Of a stretch of 64,000 nt of DNA, positions 18,263 through 27,781 are shown piece after piece. Origin of the DNA: Chitinimonas prasina (GTDB lineage Bacteria > Pseudomonadota > Gammaproteobacteria > Burkholderiales > Chitinimonadaceae); NCBI RefSeq assembly GCF_030160395.1, contig NZ_BSOG01000001.1, forward strand, positions 276,117 to 340,116, given 5' to 3'. Within the stretch, counting starts at the first letter, position 1. Each line of letters starts with the position of its first letter. The notes under the pieces are model-generated. The model had not been told where the DNA came from, ran no database searches, and saw nothing but the letters and a program-made list of their open reading frames with translations. The translations under genes and the position numbers were made by a program.

Positions 18263-19279
18263 TTACCGCCGCTCCAGCAGCATTGCATCTCCGTAACTGA
18301 AGAAACGGTATTCCTCACGCACAGCATGAGCATAGGCCAACCGCATGCGCTCGTAGCCGGCAAAGGCCGACACCAGCATCAGCAGGGTGGATTTGGGCAG
18401 GTGGAAGTTGGTGATGAGTGCGTCCACCAGCCGGAATTCATAGCCCGGCGTGATGAAAATGTCGGTATCACCCTCGGGCTCGGCCATATCGCCATGCTGG
18501 CACGAGGCCTCCAGCGCACGCAAGCTGGTGGTGCCCACCGCCACGATGCGGCCACCCTGCTCGCGGGTACGGCGTATGGCGGCCTGTGTTTCGGCAGGTA
18601 TGCTGTAACGCTCATGGTGCATGCGGTGTTCGGCCAGATTCTCCACCCGCACGGGCTGGAAAGTACCGGCCCCCACATGCAGGGTCAAACGGGCATGCGC
18701 CACACCCTGCCCCGCCAGCGCAGCCAGCATGGCATCGGTAAAGTGCAGGCCGGCCGTCGGTGCGGCCACCGCACCGGGCTCCCGCGCGAATACGGTCTGG
18801 TAGCGCTCGGCATCGGCGCCGTCAGGCGTGTGTTCTATATAGGGCGGCAAGGGCAAGGCGCCGGCAGCGTCCAGCACCGTCAACACCGGCTGCTCAAAAC
18901 GCAGATGAAAGAACTCCCCTTGCCGCGCCAGCATCTCCGCCCGCCATGTGCCGCCAAAGTGCAGCCAGCTACCGGGCTTGGGCGATTTGCTAGCGCGCAC
19001 CATGGCCAGCGCCTCGTGCTCGTTCAGCACCCTCTCCACCATGGCCTCAACCTGGCCGCCACTGTCCTTCTGCCCCAGCAAGCGCGCCTTGATGACGCGG
19101 GTATCGTTCAGCACCAGCAGATCGCCGGCGCGGAGCAAGCTGGGCAGATCGGCAAATTGCCTATCCGCCATCCCCCCTTGCATGGGCAGATGAAGCAGGC
19201 GGCTACCGCCACGCTCTGCAGGGGGAAACTGGGCAATCAGGTGATCGGGCAGGAAATAATCGAAATCGGAGAGCTGCAT
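18263..19279 (-). CDS. queA: S-adenosylmethionine:tRNA ribosyltransferase-isomerase
   Basis: A 338-residue enzyme that converts preQ1-34 in tRNA to epoxyqueuosine using SAM as ribosyl donor. Family blocks are '[16 protein letters not shown]', '[13 protein letters not shown]', 'APTAGLHFT', '[11 protein letters not shown]' and '[17 protein letters not shown]'. The frame is open 11 codons upstream, but [11 protein letters not shown] from ATG 19279 is the conserved N-terminus. Divergent from aroQ. Confidence 0.97.
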   Translation of the reverse strand: MQLSDFDYFLPDHLIAQFPPAERGGSRLLHLPMQGGMADRQFADLPSLLRAGDLLVLNDTRVIKARLLGQKDSGGQVEAMVERVLNEHEALAMVRASKSPKPGSWLHFGGTWRAEMLARQGEFFHLRFEQPVLTVLDAAGALPLPPYIEHTPDGADAERYQTVFAREPGAVAAPTAGLHFTDAMLAALAGQGVAHARLTLHVGAGTFQPVRVENLAEHRMHHERYSIPAETQAAIRRTREQGGRIVAVGTTSLRALEASCQHGDMAEPEGDTDIFITPGYEFRLVDALITNFHLPKSTLLMLVSAFAGYERMRLAYAHAVREEYRFFSYGDAMLLERR

Positions 19280-19432
19280 GGCTAAAAAATTCGGCATATT
19301 CCAGGAAAACACGCCATTATATCAGCCCACCTGCCGCCGCCCCCGATCCTGCGCCAGCCGCTAGGACATCAGCGTAAACCCTTACGCAGCGCACATTTCC
19401 GCAACAAGTACGGCCTATTTTCGAGCGGGCGC

Positions 19433-19461
19433 TTGACCGAATTTTCGGCGATCTGTAGACA
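19433..19461 (+). promoter_or_regulatory. Candidate promoter for aroQ-accBC
   Basis: TTGACC (19433-19438) and TAGACA (19456-19461) are 17 bases apart, ending 31 bases before the aroQ ATG. The -35 matches well and the -10 only half. Confidence 0.35.
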
Positions 19462-19492
19462 ACGTGCGCGTATCTGCGGCAAACTCGCCGCC

Positions 19493-19981
19493 ATGACTCA
19501 GCCGACACAGCACAATTTGGCTGGACAGCCCAAAGACATTTTGGTAGTGCACGGACCGAACCTCAATATGCTCGGCCGCCGCGAACCACAATACTATGGC
19601 GCTGACACCCTTGCCAGCATAGACGCTCGTCTTATCGAGCAGTCGCGTGCTGCCGGCTTGTCCTGCACCACCTTTCAAAGCAATAGCGAAGCTGCGCTGA
19701 TAGAGCGTATCCACGCCGCCTTCACCGACGGCACCGGCTTCGTCATCATCAACCCGGCCGCCTATACCCATACCAGCGTCGCCCTGCGCGATGCGCTGGC
19801 GGCGGTCAAGTTGCCATTTATCGAAGTCCATCTCTCCAACGTCCACGCCCGCGAGCCGTTCAGGCATCACTCGTATTTTTCCGACCTCGCGGTGGGCGTT
19901 ATCTGCGGGCTGGGCGCAGCCGGCTACGGTTATGCGCTACAGCACGCCATTGACTATCTGAATCGCCAAATGTCGACCTGA
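19493..19981 (+). CDS. aroQ: Type II 3-dehydroquinate dehydratase
   Basis: A 162-residue enzyme of the shikimate pathway. Signature blocks are '[17 protein letters not shown]' (catalytic Tyr/Arg), '[17 protein letters not shown]' and '[20 protein letters not shown]'. ATG 19493 gives a short 13-residue lead before the conserved core; a TTG 20 codons upstream overlaps the likely promoter and is rejected. It heads a plus-strand block with accB (53-base gap) and accC, an arrangement common in proteobacteria. Confidence 0.96.
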   Translation: MTQPTQHNLAGQPKDILVVHGPNLNMLGRREPQYYGADTLASIDARLIEQSRAAGLSCTTFQSNSEAALIERIHAAFTDGTGFVIINPAAYTHTSVALRDALAAVKLPFIEVHLSNVHAREPFRHHSYFSDLAVGVICGLGAAGYGYALQHAIDYLNRQMST

Positions 19982-20034
19982 CGCAAGCCTTCAGGCCAGA
20001 CAAGACAAACCAATACCTAAAAAAGGGAACGGGC

Positions 20035-20490
20035 ATGGATCTACGCAAGCTCAAAAAGCTGATCGACCTCGTGGAAGAATCCGGCATTGCCGAGATTGAA
20101 GTCACCGAAGGCGAAGAGAAAGTCCGCATCACCCGCGTATCGCAAAACGCCCCGGTGATGTACGCACAAGCCCCCATGCAGCAATACAGCATGCCCAGCA
20201 GCGCCCCCACTGCACCCGCTGCTGTGGAAGCCCCGGCTGCCAGCGCCCTGCCCGAAGGCACGCCGCTCAAGTCGCCCATGGTCGGCACCTTCTATCGCGC
20301 CTCCAGCCCTGGCGCCAAGGCTTTTGTCGAAGTGGGCCAGCAGGTCAATGTCGGCGACACCCTCTGCATCATCGAAGCCATGAAGCTCCTGAACGAGATC
20401 GAAGCGGAAACCGCCGGTGTCGTCAAAGCCATCCTGGTCGACAATGGCTCGCCCGTTGAATACGGCGAGCCGCTATTCATCATCGGCTGA
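20035..20490 (+). CDS. accB: Biotin carboxyl carrier protein of acetyl-CoA carboxylase
   Basis: A 151-residue protein. The N-terminal helix region ([20 protein letters not shown]) is followed by an Ala/Pro-rich linker (about 43-72) and the biotinyl domain with EAMK, so Lys117 is the predicted biotinylation site; the 'thumb' segment is present. It carries the carboxyl group in fatty acid synthesis. The ATG has AAAAAGGGAA upstream. Biotin genes bioC and bioD lie about 10 kb away. Confidence 0.97.
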   Translation: MDLRKLKKLIDLVEESGIAEIEVTEGEEKVRITRVSQNAPVMYAQAPMQQYSMPSSAPTAPAAVEAPAASALPEGTPLKSPMVGTFYRASSPGAKAFVEVGQQVNVGDTLCIIEAMKLLNEIEAETAGVVKAILVDNGSPVEYGEPLFIIG

Positions 20491-20578
20491 AATTCTGTGA
20501 GGCTGGAGGGATAGGACCCGAGGCTGCCACTGCGCCCGCGCCCCATCCCCGGCTCCTCACCCCTCACGGAGTTAATCC

Positions 20579-21928
20579 ATGTTCGAAAAAATCCTGATTG
20601 CCAACCGGGGGGAGATAGCCCTCCGCATCCAGCGCGCCTGCCGCGAGATGGGCATCAAAACCGTGGTCGTCCACTCCGAAGTCGACCGCGAGGCCAAGTA
20701 CGTCAAGCTGGCCGACGAATCGGTCTGCATCGGACCGGCACCGTCGCCACAGTCCTACCTGAACATCCCCGCCATCATTGCCGCAGCCGAGGTTACTGAC
20801 GCCCAGGCCATCCATCCCGGCTACGGCTTTCTCAGCGAGAATGCCGATTTTGCCGAGCGGGTGGAGCAAAGCGGCTTTGTCTTCATCGGACCGCGCCCTG
20901 AATCCATCCGCCTGATGGGCGACAAGGTCAGCGCCAAAGATGCCATGAAGGCCTCAGGCGTCCCTTGCGTGCCAGGCTCTGACGGCGCGTTGCCGGACGA
21001 TAACGAGGAAATGCTGAAGATAGGCCGCCGCGTCGGCTATCCCGTCATCATCAAGGCTGCCGGCGGCGGCGGCGGTCGTGGCATGCGGGTGGTCCGGCAA
21101 GAGGAAGACCTGATCCGGTCGGTGGAGATGACCCGCACCGAAGCCGGTGCCGCCTTTGGCAACCCGACGGTGTATATGGAGAAGTTCCTCGAGAACCCTC
21201 GCCATATCGAGATACAGGTACTGGCCGATGAATACGGCAATGCCGTGTTCCTGGGCGAGCGCGACTGCTCCATGCAGCGGCGCCACCAGAAGGTGATAGA
21301 AGAAGCCCCCGCCCCCGGCATTACTGACAAGCAACGCAAGCGGGTAGGCGAAGCCTGTGCCGAGGCCTGCCGCCGCATCGGCTACCGTGGCGCCGGCACT
21401 TTCGAATTCCTGTTCGAGAACGGCGAGTTCTACTTCATCGAGATGAACACCCGGGTACAGGTGGAGCACCCGGTGACCGAGCAGATCACCGGCATCGATA
21501 TCGTGCAGGAACAGATACGTATCGCGGCAGGCGAAAAGCTCCGCTTCAACCAGAAGGATATCGTGCTCAAGGGTCACGCCATGGAATGCCGCATCAATGC
21601 GGAAGACCCGTTCAAGTTCATCCCTAGCCCGGGCAAGATCACCACCTACCATCCGCCAGGCGGCCCTGGCATCCGGGTCGATTCACACATCTACCAGGGC
21701 TATACCGTCCCCCCCAACTATGACTCCATGGTGGGCAAGGTGATTGCAACCGGCGATACCCGCGAGCAGGCCATGGCGCGCATGCGCATCGCCTTGTCAG
21801 AGATGGCGGTGGAGGGCATCAAGACCAATATCCCCTTGCACCAGATGCTGTTTACCGACAAGGGCTTCGTCAAGGGCGGCACATCCATCCATTATTTGGA
21901 GCACCTGCTGGCCGAGGCCAAAGGCTAA
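20579..21928 (+). CDS. accC: Biotin carboxylase subunit of acetyl-CoA carboxylase
   Basis: A 449-residue ATP-grasp enzyme that carboxylates biotin on AccB. It shows '[20 protein letters not shown]', the glycine-rich ATP loop '[14 protein letters not shown]', '[18 protein letters not shown]' and the catalytic '[16 protein letters not shown]'. Length equals the family norm. GGAG lies 8 bases before ATG 20579. The 88-base gap from accB contains a GTGAGG...CCTCAC inverted repeat of uncertain meaning. Confidence 0.98.
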   Translation: MFEKILIANRGEIALRIQRACREMGIKTVVVHSEVDREAKYVKLADESVCIGPAPSPQSYLNIPAIIAAAEVTDAQAIHPGYGFLSENADFAERVEQSGFVFIGPRPESIRLMGDKVSAKDAMKASGVPCVPGSDGALPDDNEEMLKIGRRVGYPVIIKAAGGGGGRGMRVVRQEEDLIRSVEMTRTEAGAAFGNPTVYMEKFLENPRHIEIQVLADEYGNAVFLGERDCSMQRRHQKVIEEAPAPGITDKQRKRVGEACAEACRRIGYRGAGTFEFLFENGEFYFIEMNTRVQVEHPVTEQITGIDIVQEQIRIAAGEKLRFNQKDIVLKGHAMECRINAEDPFKFIPSPGKITTYHPPGGPGIRVDSHIYQGYTVPPNYDSMVGKVIATGDTREQAMARMRIALSEMAVEGIKTNIPLHQMLFTDKGFVKGGTSIHYLEHLLAEAKG

Positions 21929-21963
21929 GAGCGGCTAACCGCCCGCAATAGCTGTTAAAATCC

Positions 21964-21995
21964 ACAGTGGCCGAGCCTTGAAGCTCGGCCACTGT
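21964..21995 (+). terminator. Hairpin between accC and prmA
   Basis: A perfect 13-bp stem ACAGTGGCCGAGC with loop CTTGAA, followed by TCATTTC. The T-run is poor, so it may be a weak terminator or an mRNA-stabilising stem after accC. Confidence 0.5.
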
Positions 21996-22023
21996 CATTT
22001 CACGCTGCCCCTGGAGTATCGCC

Positions 22024-22908
22024 ATGCCCTGGCAAGAACTGCGTATCCACGCCGATTCCACCCACGCCGAAGCCCTGTCTGACGCCCTGTTTGACCTGGG
22101 TGCGCTCAGTGTCAGCATCGAAGACGCCACCGCCGGCACCGAGCAGGAGAAACCCATTTTCGGCGAACCCGGCATGCCGCTGGAACAGTTGTGGGAACAA
22201 AGCGTGGTGGTGGCCTTGCTGGAAGAGGACAGCGATGCCGCCTTGATGGTGGTGGCCGCCGCGGGCACAGCCGGCATCGCCTTGCCGCGCCATAGCGTCA
22301 GCCGGGTGGAGGAGCAGGACTGGGTGCGGCTGACCCAGTCGCAGTTCGAACCCATACAGGTATCGGACCGGCTGTGGATCACCCCCACCTGGCACGAGGC
22401 CACGCCCAATGCCATCAATATCGCGCTGGACCCAGGCCTGGCCTTTGGCACCGGCAGCCACCCCACCACCTGGCTATGCCTGCAGTGGCTGGATCACCAG
22501 GTGCGCCAGGGCGAGAGCGTGCTCGACTATGGCTGCGGCTCAGGCATCCTGGCCATCGCCGCCAAACTACTGGGGGCCGGCGAGACCCATGGCGTGGACA
22601 TAGACGAACAAGCCATGACCGCCAGCCGTCAGAATGCCGAGCAGAATCACGTCGACGCCGACTTCTTCCTGCCTGATGCCGCCCCGGATCGTACTTACGA
22701 TCTGGTTGTCGCCAATATCCTGACCAACCCGCTCAAGATGCTGATGCCGCTGCTGGCTAGCCGATGCCGCAGTGGTGGCCGCCTGGTGCTATCCGGCATC
22801 CTGGCGGAACAAGCCGACGAAATCATTAGCCTTTACGCCCCCGCATTCGAGCTGGCAGTATCCGCCGAGCGCGAGGGCTGGGTGCGGATTGCAGGCACAC
22901 GCAGCTAA
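22024..22908 (+). CDS. prmA: Ribosomal protein L11 methyltransferase
   Basis: A 294-residue SAM methyltransferase that trimethylates L11. N-terminal 'MPWQELRIHADSTHAEALSDALFDLGALSVSIEDA' is the L11-binding domain. The catalytic domain carries 'DPGLAFGTGSHPTT', motif I 'VLDYGCGSGILAIAA' and 'VVANILTNPL'. CTGGAG lies 8 bases before the ATG. In betaproteobacteria prmA commonly follows accBC, as here. Confidence 0.96.
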   Translation: MPWQELRIHADSTHAEALSDALFDLGALSVSIEDATAGTEQEKPIFGEPGMPLEQLWEQSVVVALLEEDSDAALMVVAAAGTAGIALPRHSVSRVEEQDWVRLTQSQFEPIQVSDRLWITPTWHEATPNAINIALDPGLAFGTGSHPTTWLCLQWLDHQVRQGESVLDYGCGSGILAIAAKLLGAGETHGVDIDEQAMTASRQNAEQNHVDADFFLPDAAPDRTYDLVVANILTNPLKMLMPLLASRCRSGGRLVLSGILAEQADEIISLYAPAFELAVSAEREGWVRIAGTRS

Positions 22909-22996
22909 GTCGGCATGACACTTTACGCACACCCCGGCCCCGCCTCATGCGGATAGTTAGACACGCCCGCAGAAGCTGCGGCTAAAATCCGGCTCC

Positions 22997-24334
22997 ATGT
23001 ACCACATCACGCGCTGCCCCAACTGCCGCACCAGCTTCCGCGTCACCGACGCCCACCTCAGTGCCTTTGATGGCAAGGTGCGCTGCGGGCGATGTGCCTT
23101 CGTCTTCGACGCCCTGAGCCAGTTGCAGGGGGAATCGCGGCCTCGTGAGTCAGCCAAGCCAGCGGCAGTAGCTCCATCGCCCAAGACCACACCTGTACCG
23201 GCGCCAGAGACCGCGGTAGCGCAGCCCAAGCCCGAACCGGCCAAGCCGACCGCCGCCGAAACCCAGGCACAGGAAGACGCAGCCTACGGCCTGGACAGCG
23301 TCACCAGCCAGCTGGAGGCAGCAGCCGAAGCAGAACGTGATGGCAAGGATGATTCGCTCGCCAGCCAGAGCCTGCAACACCTGGCCAGCGTACTGTCGCA
23401 GGCCGGCCTGCCCGCCAGCCTGGCAGACGATGCGCCCAAGGCAGCGACAACCCACGCCGAACCGGACGGGATGCTGGAGCTGGACCTGAACTTCCGCGAA
23501 GCCGAACATGAGGCACAGGTCGCGCCTACGCCCGCGCATGATCATCTGGGCGACGACCACGGCCTGCATGATCTGCCCGCCGGTGGCATAGAAGTCATCG
23601 AGATTCCTCCCGCCGAAGCAGCCGCCGCCTTTTCCAGCGCCGACTTCGAGGCTTGGCATAGCGCAACCAGCGCCAGTGTGGAAGCTGCCCTGCCTCCAGC
23701 CGAGACAGCCGAGCCTGAACCTGCCGTGATGGCAGCAGCATCGCCCCTGGCCGGCGACACAGCCAGTGGCACCTATCGCCCCATACTGACGGCGCAGGAC
23801 GAAGCCATGCTGCGCGTGCCAGGTGGCCCCTCGCCCTGGCGCTGGTTGTGGAGCATACCGGCCCTGCTGGCCGCCATTGCGCTGGGCGGCCAGCTTGCCT
23901 ACCGCTACCACACCGACCTTGCTAACGAGCTCCCCGGCATGGCCCCCAAGCTGCAGCGGTTCTGCGCCATGGCAGGCTGCACCATGACCCTGCCATCGCG
24001 AGCCGAGTTCCTGCGTACAGAATGGAATGAGCTGGTATCACTACCCGATCACCCCAACCTGATCCAGCTGAATGCCACCTTGCGCAACCAGGCCAGCTAC
24101 GCCCAGGCCCTGCCCATGCTGGAGCTGACCCTGACCGACGATAACGACCGTATCGTCGCCCGCAAGGCTTTCTCCCCGCGTGACTACCTGGCCCCGCTGG
24201 CCGATGGCACGCCATCCCCACTGCCAGCCAACCTGGCTGCCAATGGCGAGTTGCGTGCCTTCCTGCAACTGGACCTGGGCGATATGCGCTCCAGCGGCTA
24301 CACCCTGAGCTGGTTCTATCCGGTACGGCACTAG
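22997..24334 (+). CDS. Zinc-ribbon membrane protein with DUF3426 domain
   Basis: A 445-residue protein. The N-terminus is an MJ0042-type zinc ribbon with CPNC (C7, C10) and CGRC (C30, C33). A long Ala/Pro/Glu-rich linker (about 50-265) follows, then one transmembrane helix (about 278-300) and a C-terminal DUF3426 domain containing 'LNATLRNQASYAQALPMLELTLTD'. This order is typical of a conserved betaproteobacterial family next to prmA, whose function is unknown. The zinc end is predicted cytoplasmic and the DUF3426 domain periplasmic. Confidence 0.85.
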   Translation: MYHITRCPNCRTSFRVTDAHLSAFDGKVRCGRCAFVFDALSQLQGESRPRESAKPAAVAPSPKTTPVPAPETAVAQPKPEPAKPTAAETQAQEDAAYGLDSVTSQLEAAAEAERDGKDDSLASQSLQHLASVLSQAGLPASLADDAPKAATTHAEPDGMLELDLNFREAEHEAQVAPTPAHDHLGDDHGLHDLPAGGIEVIEIPPAEAAAAFSSADFEAWHSATSASVEAALPPAETAEPEPAVMAAASPLAGDTASGTYRPILTAQDEAMLRVPGGPSPWRWLWSIPALLAAIALGGQLAYRYHTDLANELPGMAPKLQRFCAMAGCTMTLPSRAEFLRTEWNELVSLPDHPNLIQLNATLRNQASYAQALPMLELTLTDDNDRIVARKAFSPRDYLAPLADGTPSPLPANLAANGELRAFLQLDLGDMRSSGYTLSWFYPVRH

Positions 24335-24446
24335 CTGGGCGCCACAAGCCGGTATGGCACAGGCCCGGTGAATTCCACGCAACCGGCTTGCTTTCATGGC
24401 TGCGGCTGTCGATACTGTAGATGCCATCAACCGGAGGACAACAAAC

Positions 24447-24956
24447 ATGGCCACTGTGCTACTTAACGGCGAGCCGATAGGCGTGGGCGGCCGCTTTCCG
24501 CGCGTAGGCGACACCGCGCACAGCTTTATGCTGGTGGACACCAACCTCGGTGATGTCCCACTGTCCAAGTTCATCGGCAAGCGCAAGATCATCGCCGTGG
24601 TGCCCAGTGTGGATGCCGAAATCGGCCTGAAGATAACCCGCAGGCTGGAAAGCATCGCCGATGGCTTCCCCAACACCAAATCCTTTGTGGTATCTGTCGA
24701 TACCCCCTATGCCATGGCCCGGGTGATTGCCACCGAGGGCATACGCAAGGTGCACCTGCTCTCTACCCTGCGCGGCCGTGATTTCCACAAGGATTACGGC
24801 GTCATGATCACCGATGTGCCACTATCGGGCATGATGTCAACCGCCCTGTTTGGTCTCGACGAAAACGACACCGTGCTGTTCGCCGAACTGGTGCAGGACG
24901 TCAACGCGGAACCCAACTACGACAAGCTGGCCGAAGCCATGCTGGCGCAGGAATGA
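24447..24956 (+). CDS. Tpx-family peroxiredoxin-like protein lacking all catalytic residues
   Basis: This 169-residue protein aligns without gaps to the thiol peroxidase that follows it, but has no cysteine at all. In its partner the peroxidatic site is T57/C60 with resolving C94 and the active-site Arg132; here these positions are A57, G60, I94 and T132. The fold-determining segments are kept ('FPRVGDTAHSFML', 'PSVDAEIG', 'LSTLRGRDFHKDYGV', 'LDENDTVLFAEL', 'EPNYDKLAEAML'). The start at ATG 24447 has GGAGG upstream, so it looks expressed. Peroxidase activity is not expected; a partner or regulatory role is speculation. Confidence 0.88.
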   Translation: MATVLLNGEPIGVGGRFPRVGDTAHSFMLVDTNLGDVPLSKFIGKRKIIAVVPSVDAEIGLKITRRLESIADGFPNTKSFVVSVDTPYAMARVIATEGIRKVHLLSTLRGRDFHKDYGVMITDVPLSGMMSTALFGLDENDTVLFAELVQDVNAEPNYDKLAEAMLAQE

Positions 24957-24994
24957 CAGACATCGATTGAACCCGATGCTCACCGTATCGCATG

Positions 24995-25027
24995 ACACCA
25001 TTCCCGCTCCGGCGGGAATGGTGTTTT
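24995..25027 (+). terminator. Intrinsic terminator between the two tpx genes
   Basis: A perfect 13-bp stem ACACCATTCCCGC with a TCCG loop, followed by TTT. It suggests that the cysteine-free copy and the active tpx are transcribed as separate units or with partial read-through. Confidence 0.7.
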
Positions 25028-25124
25028 CTAAGCTACCGAATCCCGCTGGTGCGACCGCCTACCCAACCGGGAAGCTGCGCCGCCCGGCACCAACCTACCC
25101 GTTTTTCTAACCAGGAGTTCCCCC

Positions 25125-25625
25125 ATGTCCACCGTTACCCTGCGCGGCAACCCCATCCCCGTCAATGGCACCTTCCCCGTGGTTGGCAGCACCGCCCCCG
25201 CCTTCAAGCTGGTCGGCGCCGACCTGGCAGACGCCACGCTGGAGACCTTTGCCGGCAAGCGCAAGGTGCTGAACATATTCCCCAGCATCGATACCCCGAC
25301 CTGCGCCATGTCCACCCGCAAGTTCAATGCCGAAGCCGACAAGCTGGCCAACACCGTGGTGCTGTGCATCTCGGCCGATCTGCCATTTGCCCAAAAGCGC
25401 TTCTGCGGTGCCGAAGGCCTGAGCAATGTGGTCACCCTGTCCACCATGCGAGGTCGTGAATTCATTACTGACTACGGCGTCGACCTCGCCGGCGGCCCTC
25501 TGGCCGGCGTGACCGCGCGCGCGGTGGTCGTGCTAGATGAAGCCAACAAGGTGATCCACGCTGAACTGGTTGGCGAGATTGCCGATGAGCCCAACTACGA
25601 AGCAGCCCTGGCCGTGTTGAAGTAA
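25125..25625 (+). CDS. tpx: Thiol peroxidase (atypical 2-Cys peroxiredoxin)
   Basis: A 166-residue Tpx with the full active site: PSIDTPTC (T57, peroxidatic C60), resolving C94 in [11 protein letters not shown], and R132 in 'ARAVVVLDE'. It reduces hydrogen peroxide and alkyl peroxides using thioredoxin. AGGAG lies 8 bases before ATG 25125. It is the functional member of a tandem pair with the degenerate paralogue upstream, and is followed by a hairpin terminator. Confidence 0.97.
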   Translation: MSTVTLRGNPIPVNGTFPVVGSTAPAFKLVGADLADATLETFAGKRKVLNIFPSIDTPTCAMSTRKFNAEADKLANTVVLCISADLPFAQKRFCGAEGLSNVVTLSTMRGREFITDYGVDLAGGPLAGVTARAVVVLDEANKVIHAELVGEIADEPNYEAALAVLK

Positions 25626-25646
25626 GCACGGGCTAAGAGCCTGTTC

Positions 25647-25670
25647 ACAGGCCACCAATAGGTGGCCTGT
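25647..25670. terminator. Hairpin terminator between convergent tpx and LysR gene
   Basis: A 10-bp perfect stem ACAGGCCACC with AATA loop, followed on the plus strand by TTCATTT. It sits in the 46-base gap between the two stops. Confidence 0.65.
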
Positions 25671-25671
25671 T

Positions 25672-26622
25672 TCATTTCCCTGTCTCATCCAGCCAGTGAT
25701 CCCAATATGGCCTACCGCCATTCCCTAGCCGCTCGCGCAGAAAATCGACACAAGCCCTGACCTTGGGTGAGAGATAGCGGTTGGGCAGGTAGACTGCCAG
25801 GGCCGTCTGCGGTGGTACGGCGTAGTCCTGCAGCAGGGGTCGCAAGCTGCCGTCGGCCAGTTGCCCCGAAGCAGCAAAACTCGGCAAGCGCACTACACCC
25901 AAGCCACCCAATGCGGCCAGCAACAGGGCCAGGCTGTTGTTCATGCGTAGCGGGCCGCTGACCGGCTGCTGCCAGGATTGCCCCTGCAGCAGGAATGGCC
26001 AGGCTCCGCCCGGCGTCAGTGCTGGATAGGTAAGGCAGGCATGCCCTGCCAGGTCTGAGGGCTGCATTGGGGTGCCATGCTGGGCTAGGTAGGCTGGGCT
26101 AGCGCAGACCACCCAACGTATGGGCGCCAGCGCGCGCGCCACCAACAGGGGGTCTGGCTTGTCCGTCACCCGAATGGCCAGGTCGTAGCCTTCTTCGGCC
26201 AGATCCACCAGCCGGTCGCTCAGTTGCAAATCTACCTGCATGCCAGGGTAGCGCTTCAGCAACTCGGGCATATGGCGTGAAAGATGCTCGCTGCCAAAGC
26301 TGATAGGCGCTGTAATGCGCAGCACGCCCACAGGCTGGGCATGCAGTCTGTCCACCGCCCTACGTGCCTCACCGGCCTCCAGCAATACCCTGCGGCAGTG
26401 TTCATAATAAGCCGTGCCCACCTCAGTCAGGGACTGACGGCGGGTAGTGCGTTGCAACAGCTTGGCTGCCAGCCTTGCCTCCTGTGCCACCAAGGCCTTG
26501 CTGACCGCCGACTTTGACAGCGCCAGCCGCTCGGCAGCCGCAGTCAGGCTGCCGGCTTCCACCACGGCGGCGAAAAGCGCCATGCCGGCCAACTCGTCTG
26601 GGCTAATGTTATTGTCTTCCAT
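25672..26622 (-). CDS. LysR family transcriptional regulator
   Basis: A 316-residue protein with an N-terminal winged helix-turn-helix ('FAAVVEAGSLTAAAERLALSKSAVSKAL', residues about 14-41) and a LysR substrate-binding domain ('PVGVLRITAPISFGSEHL', 'YDLAIRVTDKPD'). The start is ATG 26622; the frame continues 27 codons upstream into the intergenic region, but the extension is unlike the family. It is divergent from a quinone-reductase-like gene, with two palindromes between, so it probably controls that gene and itself. The inducer is unknown. Confidence 0.92.
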   Translation of the reverse strand: MEDNNISPDELAGMALFAAVVEAGSLTAAAERLALSKSAVSKALVAQEARLAAKLLQRTTRRQSLTEVGTAYYEHCRRVLLEAGEARRAVDRLHAQPVGVLRITAPISFGSEHLSRHMPELLKRYPGMQVDLQLSDRLVDLAEEGYDLAIRVTDKPDPLLVARALAPIRWVVCASPAYLAQHGTPMQPSDLAGHACLTYPALTPGGAWPFLLQGQSWQQPVSGPLRMNNSLALLLAALGGLGVVRLPSFAASGQLADGSLRPLLQDYAVPPQTALAVYLPNRYLSPKVRACVDFLRERLGNGGRPYWDHWLDETGK

Positions 26623-26626
26623 AAGA

Positions 26627-26658
26627 AACAATATTGTTCTTTTTTGATTATTTATCAA
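26627..26658. promoter_or_regulatory. Two palindromes in the LysR-reductase intergenic region (candidate operators)
   Basis: AACAATATTGTT (26627-26638) is a perfect 12-base palindrome five bases from the LysR ATG. TTGAT-N5-ATCAA (26644-26658) is a second perfect inverted repeat. LysR regulators usually bind A/T-rich dyads in the shared promoter region; assignment to this regulator is inferred. Confidence 0.5.
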
Positions 26659-26679
26659 CTCAAAGAACGAATCTACACT
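26652..26679 (+). promoter_or_regulatory. Candidate promoter of the reductase gene
   Basis: TTATCA (26652-26657) and TACACT (26674-26679) with 16-base spacing. The -35 overlaps the second palindrome, so a bound regulator would contact RNA polymerase. Confidence 0.35.
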
Positions 26680-26745
26680 GCAGTCACTCGAAGTTGCTGC
26701 CACTCAATCACGGGTTGCAGCCCCTGAACCCTTATGGAGAACATC

Positions 26746-27762
26746 ATGCGTGCTGTCGCCCTGACCAAATACCTGCCTATCAACCACCCCGAATCGCTGC
26801 TGGATATGGAGTTGCCCCGCCCCGCCCAACCCAGCGGCCATGACCTGCTGGTTCGTATCGAAGCCATCGCTGTCAATCCGGTGGACTTCAAGATCCGCGC
26901 CCCCAAGGACACGGTGGAAGCTAATCCCAAGATACTGGGCTGGGATGCCGCAGGCGTAGTGGAAGCCGTAGGTGAGTCCGTGACCCTGTTCCAGCCTGGC
27001 GACAAGGTTTATTACGCTGGCGATATCACCCGCCAAGGCAGCAACGCTGAGTACCAGCTGGTGGATGAGCGCATTGTCGGCCCCATGCCCACCACGTTGG
27101 ACTACACGGCCGCCGCCGCCCTGCCACTGACTGCCATCACCGCCTGGGAGGCCTTGTTCGAGCGGCTGCGGCTGGATCGTCACGGTCGGGATGCCGGCAA
27201 GACCCTGCTGATAGTCGGCGGTGCCGGTGGTGTAGGTTCCATCGCCATACAGCTGGCCAAGCTGGCAGGCCTGAAGGTGATCGCTACAGCCAGCCGGCCG
27301 GAATCACGGGCCTGGTGCCAGACGCTGGGTGCAGACCATGTCGTCAGGCATGGCAGCGAACTGCTGGACGCCGTGCGCGCTGAAGGCTTTGCCCAGGTGG
27401 ATTACATATTCTGCACCAGCGATACCGATGCCTACTTCGATACCCTGGCCGAACTGGTCGCGCCTCAAGGTGGTATTGTGTCCATTGTAGAAGCCGCCAA
27501 GCCGCATGATATCGAGAAGCTCAAAGCCAAGAGCGCCTTCTTCGCCTGGGAGATGATGTTCACCCGCTCGCTGTTCCAGACTGCCGACATGATAGAGCAG
27601 CATCGCCTGCTGGTTGAGGTAGCCCGACTCATAGACAACGGTACACTCAAGACCACACTGGGTGAAAAACTGGGCAGTATCAATGCCGCCAACTTGCGCC
27701 GCGCCCATGCGCTGCTGGAAGAAGGCAAGGTCATAGGCAAGCTGGTGCTGACTGGCTTTTGA
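26746..27762 (+). CDS. Zinc-binding alcohol dehydrogenase family protein (quinone oxidoreductase-like, MDR)
   Basis: A 338-residue medium-chain reductase with an N-terminal GroES-like domain ('HDLLVRIEAIAVNPVDFKIR', 'LGWDAAGVVEAVGESV') and a Rossmann domain with the NADPH motif 'GGAGGVGSIAIQLAK'. The catalytic zinc Cys/His ligands of true alcohol dehydrogenases are not apparent, as in quinone/enone reductases. ATG 26746 is chosen because GGAG lies 6 bases upstream; an ATG four codons earlier includes that site. It is divergently transcribed from the LysR regulator. Confidence 0.88.
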   Translation: MRAVALTKYLPINHPESLLDMELPRPAQPSGHDLLVRIEAIAVNPVDFKIRAPKDTVEANPKILGWDAAGVVEAVGESVTLFQPGDKVYYAGDITRQGSNAEYQLVDERIVGPMPTTLDYTAAAALPLTAITAWEALFERLRLDRHGRDAGKTLLIVGGAGGVGSIAIQLAKLAGLKVIATASRPESRAWCQTLGADHVVRHGSELLDAVRAEGFAQVDYIFCTSDTDAYFDTLAELVAPQGGIVSIVEAAKPHDIEKLKAKSAFFAWEMMFTRSLFQTADMIEQHRLLVEVARLIDNGTLKTTLGEKLGSINAANLRRAHALLEEGKVIGKLVLTGF

Positions 27763-27781
27763 GAGCTTGGTATGAACTGAC

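Noticed and set aside
24396-24446. Longer start for the Tpx-like gene
   Set aside because: The added 17 residues include the Shine-Dalgarno sequence GGAGG that serves ATG 24447.
26644-26658. FNR box in the lysR-reductase gap
   Set aside because: The half-sites TTGAT and ATCAA are perfect but separated by five bases, not the four required.
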